64,000 nt of DNA. Origin: Rhipicephalus microplus (lineage: Eukaryota > Arthropoda > Arachnida > Ixodida > Ixodidae). Below the pieces are notes generated by a model. That model did no database searches and was not told the DNA's origin. It was given only the letters and a program-made list of their open reading frames with translations. Positions within the stretch are counted from its first letter, which is position 1; each line of letters starts with the position of its first letter. The translations under genes and the position numbers were made by a program. The stretch spans positions 36,235,501 to 36,299,500 of the forward strand of contig NC_134701.1 of NCBI RefSeq assembly GCF_043290135.1. The letters are read 5' to 3'. This document shows, piece after piece, positions 53,291 through 64,000 of the stretch.

Positions 53291-54640
53291 AGACATCAGG
53301 ACCAATTTGTGCCCATACCCGCAAAGGTTGGCACCTTTAAATACTCCTTCTTCCCGAAAACGATTGAAGAAAGGAAGGTGCTACTGCATTTTACAACTAA
53401 AATTAACTCTTCAGTGGAATTCGAAAAAATGGTACTGGCCTATTATTCTTCAAAGTAACTGTACATAAGTGTTTTTATCTTCTTTTTTTCTTTCCTATGA
53501 AAGGCAGCTTGTATGCCTTGACATCAGTTCAAGTATATATATGTAATTTTAAAAAAGTTCCAGATTTTATTTATTTATTTATTTATTTATACATACTGCA
53601 GCCCCCAATTTGGGGCTATGGCAGGAGTGAGCATTTACAGAATGGAAAAAAAACAAACAAACAGATCAACAGAGCAATAAAACAAAAGAACACTTAACGT
53701 AAATCAGCAAGGGCAAGTAAAAAATTTTCCAGCGGAAGGGAGCGAATATCACCGGACAGTTGATTCCACATTTCGGCAGTGAAAGGAAAAAAACTAAATT
53801 TGAATGTGTTAGTTCGACAATGGTAAGGCTTGATATTAATGTGGTGATTACTTCTAGTTATGGACGGCGAGGCAAATGAGATGTAGGTATTGTGGGACAT
53901 GCGATAGACCGAGTTAATAAAACAGTAAAGCAGTTTCATAGAATCCTTTAGACGGCGCATGCGTAATGTGGTTAGTTCAAGAGAAGACAGATTGATGATT
54001 ATAATTGTTGAGCATGTGTAACAGTGTATGTTGAGTGTAGCGTCTGCGATTTTGTTGCTCTATGCTCAATGTTGGTCACTACTAAGTAAAACTTGAATAC
54101 TTTTGTGCATTGTATTTTTAGTTAGATTTGGCTTTCGCTTGCATTACGATTTGTATTATCTATATGGTCTATAGTTGTATTTAAAGCTGCCAGATGCACC
54201 ATCTGTCTTGATTCACTGTGCAGTGCTATAATGCTTGTGTCTTTGAACAATATTTATTTATTTATTTATTTATTTACAATACTGCTACTCTCCTTCGAGA
54301 GCGTGGCAGTTGGGCAATACAGTAATTTTTTACACACACAAAAAAAGGATGTAGACGTAAAAACATGCAAGCATAATAACAGGACATGAGGATCATATAA
54401 CCATTGAGCAGTGCAGAAGTTAAACGTTAATTATGTTATTTATACACAATGTATGCAATAATCACAAGATACAAAGCAAGTTGTAGTCATTATACAGAGC
54501 TGAAACCATGCCGAAAGGCGATAGAAATAAAATACATGATTAAAGAAAGGAACTTATGTTAGCATTAATATCGTGAGGAGTATTTCAGTGCTCCGCCCTG
54601 TATCGGCATTTGGCTACAAGTTTCAATAAAAAAAGGTAAG
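53290..54640. mobile_element. LINE 3' ends (CR1/L2-like), opposite orientations
   Basis: Three short LINE tails sit between BEL pieces. Plus strand 53,300-53,458 codes FKYSFFPKTIEERKVLL to a stop. Minus strand 53,960-53,694 codes RRLKDSMKLLYCFINSVYRM and TFKFSFFPFTAEMWNQLSGD, the usual C-terminal SFFP..WN.L block of LINE RTs, with a TAAA-repeat tail at 53,560-53,588. A third minus tail with TAAA repeats is at 54,249-54,276 with only 3' UTR. Clade not certain. Confidence 0.62.
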
Positions 54641-54863
54641 GAAATGGACTACAAATGACGCTGAACTAAGAAAACTATTTGACAAAGAAGGAGAAGATTG
54701 ATGTCGAGGAATCAGAAAAGAGGGACATTTCAAGGTTTTGGGACTGAAATGGGATTTCCTCAACGCCTAGAGCTTTCCCGACACTACAAGATGAAAAGAC
54801 ATGGAGATGAGAAAACTCTCAAAACGACAAGTTCTGCAAGTTACAGCAAGGCTATACGACTAA
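54641..54863 (+). pseudogene. BEL/Pao RT-RNase H connection
   Basis: KWTTNDAELRKLFDKEGED, then KVLGLKWDFLNA and LSKRQVLQVTARLYD, in two frames. These are the conserved blocks between RT and RNase H in BEL/Pao (LrKW.sN, kVLGl.W, tKR.vL..arlyD). Cut at 54,864 by a solo LTR. Confidence 0.68.
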
Positions 54864-55412
54864 TGTGAGGGCCTTGACACTCCCTGTAAAGTTGTTTGCA
54901 CCGCATGGCGCACATGTCACGCACAAAAGCTGTATTTCGGGATCACAACTATTGAGCGGTAGGTGGTGTTGTGCTCGTTAGCATTTATCACCGCCATTAT
55001 CATCATCATAGTTAAAAAACCTTAGCGCCGGCGGCGACACCTGGCAGGAAGCCTTTGTGGCGGCGCACAAGAAATAAGCTGGTTTCTTGTGGCGTGGGGC
55101 GGTAGCGCGGACGGCTGCCTCTAACGGTGGGTCTGCTGTGGACGGCGCCGCGGGCCGTCTGCGGTGGGCCCACGTGGCGAGTCGGGCGTTAGAGACACCG
55201 CCTTGTCTGTCACATTGTTGAGTATTGTTTAATATTGTGTAAGGTTGTCTTAGCGTGTTGATCACAATTGGTGTTATAATAATTCGGCTGATGATATCGT
55301 CGACCAAAGTAGTTAAATAAATGTGTGTTTGGTTTGGTTTGTTTCGACCCCGTCTGCTGTGTACATTCACTCCAAGAGCGTGGTGTGGTTCTCTCCATGT
55401 CCAGACCTCACA
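54864..55412 (+). repeat. Solo LTR of the K family
   Basis: Starts TGTGAGGGCCTTGACACTCC and ends CAGACCTCACA. It matches the LTRs of element K and the solo LTR at 32,249. AATAAA at 55,315-55,320. A duplication is not visible. Confidence 0.8.
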
Positions 55413-57468
55413 CCCTTTAGTGTTTTTAACACAATTTTCAGTTACAGCAAAAGAACACAATTTTCAGTTACAGCAAAAGTGTCGATGCAGAAAATTTGAA
55501 TGAAGAAACTGAAATTGGATGACTCGCTACCAAGTCAGCACCGAACAGTTTGGAAGGACTGGTCGGAGGAGCTTTAGCAATTGGATGACTTCACCATTAG
55601 CATATGCTATCAGAACAATAGGCAAGCTGAAATGAAAGCAGCAACTCTACACGTGCTTTTGGATGCAAGTCCAATGGTGTATGGAGCAGCTGCATACATT
55701 GTAACAGAATACTTTGATGGAAGCAATAAAGCCAGCTTAATCATTGCAAAAGGGCAAAAGATAAGAGTCGCTCCAATGAAAAAGATTACCCTAGCAAGAA
55801 TGGAGTTGCTGGCTGCCACCATATCAGTCAGATTGGCCAGTCATATAACTGAGAATTTTAAGAAACGCCAAAATTTGCACTGACTCTCGAATTGTATTAT
55901 GCTGGATAAAGTCAAACAAGATGAAAGATCTGTTTGTTCACAACCGCACAGCAGAAATCAAGAGCAAGTTCATCTAGAATCAAAGGAGCTATGTTAAGTG
56001 TGATGAAAATCCTGCAGATTTGATGACAAGGGGCGTGAACATGGCAAGTTTGCTCTACAGTGAATTAATTTAATTTATGGTGGAAAGGCCCTATGTGGAT
56101 AAAGAACAAAAAACAAAAGCCTGATTGACATCTTGATAGAAGCAGACAATGATGACAACAAAAAGACCGTGGCAAGCTTAACTACCGCCACGAGTTAAGA
56201 GAAGATAATCGATGTGAACAGGTTCGCATTGTACAACAAACATTACGAGTTACAGCATGAGTGATGCGTTATATTGAAAATCTGAGAAAAGAAAAGAAAA
56301 CAGGCTCATTTACACAAGAAGAAATGAACAAGGTAGAGTTTGTGCTGATAAAGCAGGAGCAGAAGATGTTACAAAATGCATTGGCACAAATGAATGACAT
56401 GAATTTGCACGGAACAAACATTTTCGAAGACAGTCAAGGTGTCTTAAGAGTGAAAGAGAGGCTTTAGTGGAGTAATTTGAGCTTTGATGAGAAGCATCCT
56501 ATTGTTTTGCCAAGAGAAAGTCACTTGTCAGAATTCTTAGTTCTTAATGCGCATCAAGTGACAACACACGGTGGCATTGCGTCAACATTAACGCATTTAA
56601 GAACGAGGTTTTGGGTTGCTCGTGGCTGATAGATGGTGACATATGTTACAAAAAAATGCATCGCATGTAGGAGGTTTCATTCTAGACCAATGACACAAAA
56701 AACTTCGTCACTACCGGCTGACAGGATAACGCAGACGAGGCCATTCAACATAGTTCGTATAGACTTTGCTGCACTCATAAATACTCAAGAGGAGAAAGGC
56801 AGCAAAATTAGAAAGTTCTACAGAGTAATATTCACGTGTTCAGTAACAAGAGCTGTACAACTGGAGTTGGTCAAGAGGATGTCATCAAAAGGGTTTATAC
56901 AAGCAGCCTGAAAATTCATAGCTAGAAGAGGATTGTGTACAACAATTGACCGTGAAGTTGTAAGCCTGTTCAAGAAATCAAAGAAAGAGATAAAGAAGAT
57001 ATTAAAAAAGGCAGATGAAAGCGTGCAGCATTGTACCAGTAAACTGAAAGTGAAATAGAAGTTTATTGCAGAGTTAGCTGACCGTGTGGCGAGGATTTAA
57101 TAAAAGACTGATCAGAAGTTTTGAGACGTCCATGGCAAAAACTATAGGAGCTCAACTTTTGTATAAAGAAGAAGTACGAACTGCGGTTATTGAAGCAGAA
57201 GGAGTAATTAACAACCAGCCTCTTACTTATATGTATGAAAATCCTAAAAAGCCCTCACTCATCCCACCGGAGGATGTTAAAGGAGGCAGGCAAGCAATTA
57301 ACAAGCAAGAAGACAACATACCTGGAAAATACAGTTTCATGAATTACTGGAGTACAAGAAAACAAGCCATGATAACATGATGGAACCGATGAAAAAAAGA
57401 GTACCTGACGGAGCTTAACTGTGCCAGCAGAAAGCCAGAAGCCCACACAACTATAGAAGAAGGAGATG
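55413..57468 (+). pseudogene. BEL/Pao RNase H and integrase
   Basis: RNase H: TLHVLLDASPMVYGAAAYIV (55,646), IRVAPMKKITLARMELLAAT (PLK..T.PRLELLAA pattern) and later DSRIVLCWIKSNK and NPADLMTRGV. Integrase: QGVLRVKERL, HPIVLPRESHLSEFLVLNAH (His pair), KKCIACRRFHSR (Cys pair), FNIVRIDFAALI (first Asp), TTIDREVVSLF (the expected DNG is changed), and INNQPLTY (end of the catalytic region, where the usual block is LNsRPLt). The frames are broken at several sites, and the Asn of the second catalytic region is lost. Ends where a pogo-like end begins at 57,471. A 26-base direct duplication lies near its start (about 55,429-55,480). Confidence 0.75.
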
Positions 57469-57470
57469 TA

Positions 57471-57629
57471 CAGTAAAACCCCGTTAATTCAAACTCGGTT
57501 ATTTGAAAATCCCACTTATTTCGAAGGATTTCCGCGGTCCCGTATTTTGCAATGTATGTTTGAGTGGATAATTTTAAGCGGCGGCCGGCACCAGTCCGGT
57601 TAATTGAAAAACTTTGGGCGCCATGTGCC
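57471..57629. mobile_element. pogo/Tigger-like end, interrupted by gypsy J
   Basis: After TA (57,469-57,470) comes CAGTAAAACCCCGTTAATTC, a pogo-type terminal sequence. Sequence runs to 57,629, where J starts with its AGTT duplication. The other end of this element is not seen after 63,806 within the window. Confidence 0.6.
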
Positions 57630-57633
57630 AGTT

Positions 57634-58416
57634 TATGGTAACCCCGCTAATCACCGTAGGGGATGATCACCGGGTGTTCATGCTTAGCGAGCCACTGGGC
57701 CGCGACTCCGCCACCTACTCGCGTGTAGCACACCGCTCCGCGCACGCTCAACTAATAAGGCGTTTAGCGCAGCGCGGCAAAACAGACAGTGTTTCAATAC
57801 AAAATAGACAACACTTTATTGCCCCTTGGCGGCACCCCGAACAACAGTACAACGTCCGCTCCCGGGATGCGGGGAGCAAAGGCACCCGCACGCGGACGTT
57901 CACAATAAGGGGAAACCGCGAGCACGTCGCAGCTGGCAATGGCGAGCTTTGACACGCCGGTCGAGAAAAGGTCTCTCGCGGCTATGTTGCGCACTCTCAT
58001 GATGGCCACTGGGCCTGGTCGCGAGTGTTAGGGCAAACCTCGTACGGGTAGGCCTACGGCAAGTGCGGCTCGTTGTGGTACGACCAGTTCAAGCACTAGG
58101 CACCGCTGTGGGCTTGGCGTATGGTACCGAAGCTAGCACTCAAGTAAACACGCCTGCTGAGGCGCCACAGGCCACCCCAGGCAGGCTACAGTCCGGCGAT
58201 TCCCAAAGGGGACGCGGACGAAGGAAAACACGTGCTTACCCGGCGCCGACCACGGAGGAGAGAGGCCGCTCCCTTGGCGCGCGCATACAGTGTGCTGCGC
58301 CTGCACGTGGTGCCGTCTATCGCCACGCGTCGTTATCAGAGAAGAAAAAGCAAAAGAGTCTGGCCGTGCGGCAGAATGCCCGCGAAATGGTCGCGGGCGC
58401 GCTTCAGATCCCCACA
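57634..58416 (-). repeat. 3' LTR of gypsy J
   Basis: Read on the minus strand it begins TGTGGGGATCTGAAGCGCG and ends GGGGTTACCATA, matching both H LTRs. Confidence 0.9.
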
Positions 58417-59376
58417 TCCTCCTCTCCTTAATTCACCCTATATACCGGTCTGCAAAGGCAGCCGGTCGTCGCGCATGCATACAAAGGCGTCATGCAATAG
58501 GCAACAGCTAGCCTCAGCCTCACCCTGCAACTGCTGCTGAAGAAAAAAAAATAAAACAACACAAGAGTACACTTGAGAAATACAATGGCACCGCGGAAGA
58601 GGGGTAACGGGAGTTCATGATGCTCACGCAAGAGCGCGTCCACGGCTCAGCGTCACATAATGTTTGACTTGGGTGACTGCTGGGATGCGAGAGTGCAAGG
58701 CGAGGGTTCTTGTTGAGGCCCTCATGCGAGGAACGAGCTCACCTTCGTCTCGTCGATGTTGACGACAGCCCTGGGAGTCCGACAAACGCCGCCTTGGTAG
58801 AGGTTCGGATAAACCTCACTGCTACAGCCGGCTCTTCTGCTGGAATCATGGTCGCCAAATCCACTGGCTGCGAGGCGTCCTGTGGCGTCGGTCGAGTCAT
58901 GCACAGCGTCTGCGACAGCTGGCCTCATGCAGGAGCCATGATAGAAAGGCCAGCAGAGCTTATCAGCGACGGTCGGGAGCAGGGCACAACCGGGCAGCCT
59001 AATCACCGCAGGTCTGCGAACACCTCCAGAGTCCAAGGTGGTGTAGGAGTTCGTGACTTCTTAAGTTGTCGCCACACACACGCACACGCCTCCAATGGTC
59101 GGGTCTCTCCAAACGCGCCCCACAAAAGGAAGGCGCAGAGTGTCCTTTGTCCCTCTCCCCACGCTAAAGCACCAATTCACAATACCCTCCTCAAGCGAGA
59201 AAAAAAACAAAACACGAAAAAACATCAAGTAAACAAGAACACTCAAATGACAATCAGCAGCAGTAACTGGGCAGAACCGACTTCTTTGCAAGCACTGGCT
59301 GTAAAGAAGAACTGAGACTAGACAGTAAAAATGAGGGCCTTCATTTGCGGAAGTAATCCCGCTGTCCTACGCGAAA
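58417..59376 (-). other. Region between pol and 3' LTR of J, with copy-specific segment
   Basis: From 59,376 to about 59,205 the sequence matches H (CTTTACAGCCAGTGCTTGCA and GCTGCTGATTGTC), and from about 58,585 to 58,417 it matches again (TGTATTTCTCAAGTGTA through the polypurine tract). Between them, about 620 bases have no resemblance to the H segment. Minus-strand frames there (59,291-59,061 and 59,036-58,722) show no known domain. CGACGAGACGAAG followed by GTGAGC (near 58,737) has the look of a splice donor. Function unknown. Confidence 0.55.
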
Positions 59377-60420
59377 TCACTCAGATGACCACTTCCTCAG
59401 AATATACCGGTGCGTGGTCCGAATGCAGTCCGCCGCGCTGGGTGTGCGCCGTTGCTTGCGCGAAGAGCCAATGGGCGCTGGGGCAGGCTCATCAGACCTC
59501 GACGCAAATGCTTTCAGGTCTGCGATGTGGGCACGGCTGAGTTTTCCCGAAAGCGGGTCTTTCAGCAAGTACACGAGTGGAGTGCAAGCTTTCTCAATTC
59601 GGTACGGACCAAGCCATTTTGGAGCGAGCGAAGCTGAGAAATCCTTGCTCACGTCGCTAAGAGCGTGGTTGCGCTTCAGGACAAGGTCACCTACCTTAAA
59701 TGAAAGGTGGCGACGTTTTCGGTCGTACTGGGCCTTTTGCTCGGCCCTGGCCGATGCCAAACTCTGCCTCGCTCTAGTGAGAGCTCGACAAAGCCTGTCC
59801 CGAAGTGTTGAAGCGTAAGCAGAACAGTCTGCCGGTTCTTCCTCATCCCCGAGCTGGCATTGCATGACACTGGTCACCGGATTTGCCAACTCCCATCCAA
59901 AATTAAGGAAGGCGGGGGAGAAACCAGTAGAGCGACTCTCGGTGGTTCAGATTGAAAACGCGAGTTCACTCAAACAGTCTGCCCAGTCCTTTTGACTTTC
60001 GGCAAAGGCCGCCAACATTGGTTTGAGCGTACGATTAGTTCGCTCCGTCAAATTGGACTGGGGATGATAGGGCGAAGTGGTGCAGTGATCTATTCCTAGG
60101 GAGCGGCACGTATCCCCAAATACCCGAACGGTGAAATATGATGCAATGGGCATGATCAATTTTTTCGGAAAGCCGAACCAACAAAACACTACCAGTAGCC
60201 TCTCTAGCACCACTCGCACCATCACTTTCCGCAGCGGAAACAACTCCACCCATTTGTAAAAATGATCAACGACTACCATCAGATGTATGAACCCCTGCTG
60301 ACTCCTGGGGAAAGGCCCCATTAGATCGCAGGTGGCTACTTGCCACGGACGCTCACTGACAAACGGTTTCATCAAGCCGGGCGGCTTGCCACCCCTTGAT
60401 TTCACCCCTTGACAGACGTG
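59377..60420 (-). pseudogene. Integrase of gypsy J
   Basis: Core in the frame 60,405-59,947: first Asp in VATCDLMGPFPRSQQG, the second catalytic block reads MPIASYFTVRVFGDTCRSLG where SDNG is expected, so the second Asp is lost, and Glu survives in SNLTERTNRT. A stop at about 59,945 is followed by the C-terminal frame 59,889-59,377 (AEQKAQYDRKRRHLSFKVGD, LAPKWLGPYRIEKACTPLVY, a GPY-type end). The zinc region lies in the frame upstream (SHDEPMSGHLSG, FRYCRC then a stop). Not functional. Confidence 0.82.
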
Positions 60421-62135
60421 TCAGCAACGGCAATAGCGAAAAATGTCACGCTTCATGCCAAGCCAAGTCACAACCTTGCTCAGTTTCGCAGAAACTTTAG
60501 AGCCACTCAGGTGACCGGACATGGGCTCGTCGTGAGAGGCTCGGAACAGTGCGCCTCTCAGACTTTTGGGCACAACCACCTTAAATGGGTCCACTGACTC
60601 CTCATCGGTGGCTATGTATTTCAGCAGGAGTTCATCATGGTCCAGCAAGTATGTATCCGTGGGGGACCCAGTGACACATGCCGGTTCCCGTCCTTCTGCG
60701 CCCGCCGCACTACCAGCAGCGTCTCGGCGCTCCATCTCCCTGAGACCGTCACTCAACTTGCGACAAAACGGATCATCTTGCTGGGCCTTCAGTAACTCTT
60801 GCCTGCTGAAAGTGATTCCTATTCTCCCAAAGGGGAGCTTGGTATCGTTCCCACTCAGAACTGCAGCCATCCCCTCCGCTCGCAATGGCGTCATGGGTTT
60901 GCTTCCCTTTCGCTCCCCCTCTCGCCCGCTTCGCGGCGCGCTGCTTGCCTGGCCCGTGGAAAGGGTTTGCTCGTCGGCGCACTCTCTCTTTTCTCCACTC
61001 CACGGCTCCGCCGCAGTTCCGCCCGCGCCACTCGCCTGCGCAAAGGCATCGCTAGCGGTTGTCGCACCGGGATCCAGGCTCCTGGTAGACACTGGGGCAC
61101 GAGATAGCGCGTCAGCTACCACATTAGTGCTCCCCTACCGATACTGCACTGAAAAGTCGTAATGCTGTATCAGGAGAGCCCAGCGCGCTAGCCTGCCTGC
61201 AGGCTCACGGAGCCTGCATCAGCCAGCTAAGCACGCTGTGATCTGTTTGCACCACAAATTTTGTCCCATCAAGGTAGACATCAAACTTCCGCAGTGCAAA
61301 CACGATGGCGAGACACTCCCTCTCGGTCACGGAATTATTCCTTTCCGCGGGTATCAACGAGTGGCTGGCAAAGGACAACAGCTGCAACAAACCATCGTAT
61401 TCCTGTAGGAGAACTGCTCCAAATCCCAGATCCCTTGCGTCAGTCTGGACAACAAACGGTCTGGGCAGGTCGGGGAGCTTGAGCTGCGCCATCTCCACAA
61501 TGGCGCTAGACAGAAGGCAAAACGCCTCTTGCTGCTCAGGTCCGCATCGCCATTCAGCTGACTTACCCAAGAGCTTGGTCAAGGGCACCTGCACTTGGGC
61601 ACAGGATGGAATGAACGACCGGTAAAAATTGGCCATTCCGAGAAAGCGGTGCAGGCCGCGTACGTCCTTGGGCGCGGGGAAATTGCTCGAAGTTTCTCCC
61701 GAGCTGGCTAATGGAGCCTTCGCCCAGCGTGAAGCCAAGTAACTGAACTCGGGTTTGGGCTAGTTGGGCCTTTGCGGGATTTAACGTCATCACGGCGGCT
61801 CTCACCCTCTCAAGCACATCGGCAATGTGGACCAAGTGCTCTTCGAAGGTTCGTGAATAAATCACGATGTCGTCGAGGTAGCACATGCAGTAAGACCACT
61901 TTGCTTCCCCCGAGGACGCGGTCCATGAGTCTCTGAAAAGTCGCAGGAGCATTGCAAAGACCAAAGGACATACAAGTGAACTCCAATAACCCTCTGTGGG
62001 AAGTGAACGCGGTCTTGCACCGGTCACGCTCATCCATCCGGACCTGTAGGTAACCTTTGGAGGCATGTAATGTGGTAAAATACCACGCAGTGGTGAGGTT
62101 TCCTACAATGAAGCTAATCGTGGGGAGCGGATAGG
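60421..62135 (-). pseudogene. Reverse transcriptase (N-truncated), RNase H and linker of gypsy J
   Basis: RT starts abruptly at YPLPTISFIVGNLTTAWYFT (62,135), missing earlier motifs, then [40 protein letters not shown] and, one frame away, CMCYLDDIVIYSRTFEEHLV (YLDD near 61,868-61,880). RNase H: FVVQTDARDLGFGAVLLQEY (about 61,455) and NNSVTERECLAIVFALRKFD, then a stop near 61,205. A long linker frame (61,122-60,421) begins MVADALSRAPVSTRSLDPGA and reaches the integrase zinc region. Four or more frame breaks. Confidence 0.82.
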
Positions 62136-62720
62136 CTCTCTGATAACGTCTCTCTGACTCTGACCCAGGCTCTCTGACCCATGGCTCTCTGATAACGTGT
62201 GAGGGAGCCCAGGTAATCTCTTGCACTGTGCAGATCACCATAACCGCTGTTGGTCGAAACGGTCAACATGACAGCGGGATGAGGGCGTTTCAGAATGGCT
62301 GAAAGTGTTTGGACTGCCCCCGTGAGTGTCTGAATCATTTGGGTGGCATTTTGCAACAGCGTCTGTGCGCCCGCTTCAAAGGAAGCTGTCGGTGCATTAG
62401 CGGCGCGGGCGAGCGATAGGGAACTGTCTCCGAGCTCGATAAGCGGCGCGGTTTCAAAATGAATACCGGCCATCGCGACATTGGGGAGCGCCTGTTGTTC
62501 ATAGCCGACTCTTGGGGCAGCTTCACCTGAAATCGCTAGGCCACTTACGGCTAGCGGTACAGGCGCGTGCTCGAAATGAGCTTGGCTGCTAGGTTGCGTA
62601 GCAGCCAGTGGGCTAAATTCGGCAACGACTGAGGTCGCGGTGCCGATTTGCGCCCCGGAAGCTACACTGAGAGCCGTTTAGGAGCGCTGTGACATAGAAC
62701 TGCCATGCATTCCAAAGAGA
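62136..62720 (-). pseudogene. gag N-part of gypsy J, truncated
   Basis: Minus-strand frame, with one early stop, through AEFSPLAATQPSS, MAGIHFETAPLIELGDSSLS, LLQNATQMIQTLTGAVQTLS and STNSGYGDLHSARDYLGSLT. The last two blocks align with LLQNALSVMQSLASALQNR and HNCKSTIEYHDRLL of gypsy B gag. Most of the capsid, zinc knuckle and protease are deleted. At the junction a 16-base phrase (GGCTCTCTGATAACGT) occurs at 62,128 and again near 62,182, with a partial copy between. Confidence 0.65.
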
Positions 62721-63056
62721 GCAGTAGCAATCCAATTCCCCCGCGTGCACTGTTCGGGTTGGGCTCTGGCCCCGGACCCAAAACACGCTAACTCTCCAGT
62801 GGGAGCTGATACGTAGCGCCTTGTGTCATCCCAACTGGGGCTTGTGACAAGTGAAGGTGTGCGATTGTGATGCTCAAAGGGGGCACCGGCCCTGTTCTTG
62901 AGCAATGCGGTATCAGCTAAAAGCGTCAGCGGACAGAACTCACACGAAGCATACATATAGCGGGTAAACGCGGTGAGCCTGATGCGCAAAGGCGGGCTGA
63001 CTCGGCTAAGACTAATCAAAGGCTTAATGAGCCTTTGATACCGCGTTGGGCACCAG

Positions 63057-63802
63057 TATGGTGACCCCGCTACTCACCGTAGCGGATGATCACCGCGTCT
63101 TCACACTTAGCGAGCCACAGGGCTGCGACTCCGCCACCTACTCGCGTGTAGCGCACCGCTCCGCGCGCGCTCAACTAATAAGGCGTTTAGCGCAGCGCGG
63201 CAAAACAGACAGTGTTCCAATACAAAATAGACAACACTTTATTGCCCCTTGGCGGCACCCCGAACAACAGTACAACATCCGCTCCCGGGACGCGGGGAGC
63301 AAAGGCACCTGCACGCAGACGTTCACAATAAGGGGAAACCGCGAGCACGTCGCAGCTGGCAATGGCGAGCTTTGACACGCCGGTCGGGAAAAGGTCCCTC
63401 ACGGCTGTGCAGCGCACTCTCACATTCCACTGGGCCTGGTCGCGAGTGTTAGGGTAAACCTCGTACGCGTAGGCCTACGGCAAGTGCGGCTCGGTGTGGT
63501 ACGACCACTTCAAGCCCTAGGCATCACTGTGGGCTTAGCGTACGGTACCGAAGCTAGCACTCAAGTAAACATGCCTGCCATGGTGCCACAGGCCACCCCA
63601 GGCAGGCTACAGTCCGGCGATTCCCAAAGGGCATGCCGACGAAGGAAAACACGTGCTTACCCGGCGCCGACCACGGAGGAGAGAGGCCACACGTGGCGAT
63701 AGATAGCGCTACGCATCGTTATCAGAGCAGAAAAAGCAAAAGGGTGTGACCGTGCGGCGGAATGCCCGTGAAATGGTCGCAGGCGCGCTTCACATCCCCA
63801 CA
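63057..63802 (-). repeat. 5' LTR of gypsy J
   Basis: Read on the minus strand it begins TGTGGGGATGTGAAGCGCG and ends GGGGTCACCATA, followed by the primer-binding site. Confidence 0.9.
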
Positions 63803-63806
63803 AGTT

Positions 63807-64000
63807 CCAGATCCTGACTTCACCGCAAATCCACAGAATGACGACTTTTAATAGCCACAAGGCAATGTAACGTATCGATACTAACGAGTGGCAGCCTCAC
63901 TACTTCCAGTGCAAAAAAAAAGACAAAACGATAGGGAAAAAAAATGGTCTCGTGGTCAACCAAAACGTACACCTGCGGAAAACAAGCTGTGCTTCCCTGC
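63807..64000. other. Window end, nothing recognised
   Basis: Short AT-rich stretch with two A runs. It should be the continuation of the sequence into which J inserted. Confidence 0.5.

Larger units (their letters stand above)
57634..63802 (-). mobile_element. Gypsy J, 6.2 kb, both LTRs, same family as H
   Basis: Minus strand. Flanked by AGTT (57,630-57,633 and 63,803-63,806). 5' LTR 63,057-63,802 (746 bases), 3' LTR 57,634-58,416 (783 bases); a deletion near 63,690 explains most of the difference. Order: LTR, primer-binding site CTGGTGCCCAACGCGG, gag, a deletion that removes protease and the first part of RT, then RT, RNase H, integrase, accessory segment, polypurine tract AATTAAGGAGAGGAGGA, LTR. 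It interrupts a pogo-like element. Its coding part is related to B but the LTRs are those of H. Confidence 0.9.

Noticed and set aside
53160..53458. A 124-codon plus-strand frame as an independent host gene
   Set aside because: Its first part matches the BEL/Pao YVDD region and its last part the C-terminus of a LINE RT, so it is a chance fusion of two element fragments.
57600..57630. A second primer-binding site (TGGCGCCC) just outside J
   Set aside because: The match is only eight bases plus partial similarity and is better explained as part of the pogo-like element into which J inserted.
58722..59315. Plus-strand 201-codon frame inside gypsy J
   Set aside because: No domain is visible, it runs antisense to the element, and the minus strand is the coding strand of J. 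It may be chance openness in GC-rich sequence.
60566..61162. Plus-strand 198-codon frame
   Set aside because: Antisense to the RNase H-integrase linker of J, which aligns with related elements on the minus strand.

Overview
This 64 kb window looks like repeat-dense genomic DNA of an animal, most probably a hard tick (Ixodida, metastriate type). The basis is a SINE-like copy at 34,241-34,470 that I recognise from memory as resembling the tick Ruka SINE, an RTE-type LINE with a tRNA-like 5' leader, and Penelope, P-like, BEL/Pao and gypsy elements side by side. No bacterial operon, rRNA gene or intact host gene was found. The taxon is inference; the invertebrate transposon content is visible directly. 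Almost every long open frame belongs to a decayed mobile element. The one good candidate for a host exon is a 168-base WD40-repeat exon with consensus splice sites on the minus strand (31,504-31,671), which suggests that the window lies in introns of a host gene.

Layout. 1-12,892: a gypsy element (B) whose leader is interrupted by a complete second gypsy element (A, 280-5,602, target duplication AGTG) and whose gag-protease boundary is split by a 2.9 kb hAT-like element (7,074-9,937, 8-bp duplication). 12,893-14,830: P-element/THAP9-like transposase remnant, minus strand. 16,311-19,492: RTE LINE. 19,735-21,320: gypsy gag/protease fragment (E). 21,600-30,600: two Penelope-like elements head to head; the minus copy holds a 2.65 kb insert with a roughly 165-bp tandem array and two MITEs, and the plus copy holds LTR element H (27,502-30,561, duplication GTAT). 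30,600-31,700: apparently unique DNA with the WD40 exon. 32,040-33,760: a LINE with a 5' inversion, split by a solo LTR. 34,241-35,570: SINE, third Penelope fragment and a GACGGAC-rich repeat. 35,630-37,610: second copy of B, minus strand. 37,625-42,705: gypsy C, split by a 1.77 kb DNA transposon. 42,706-45,514: gypsy D, an internal-deletion derivative with an open integrase. 45,515-57,468: one BEL/Pao element in at least five pieces, separated by a pogo-like element, a short LTR element (K), LINE 3' ends and a solo LTR. 57,634-63,802: gypsy J, minus strand, same family as H, duplication AGTT.

The insertions nest, so relative ages can be read: B is older than A and its hAT; the Penelope copy is older than H; C is older than its 1.77 kb element; BEL is older than K. 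The most unusual signal is in the H/J family. Both copies share flanking sequence after pol and before the 3' LTR, but between these flanks they carry unrelated segments of about 0.97 and 0.62 kb. In H this segment holds a 214-residue ORF with a possible C2H2 finger. It may be an exchangeable accessory region or captured host sequence.
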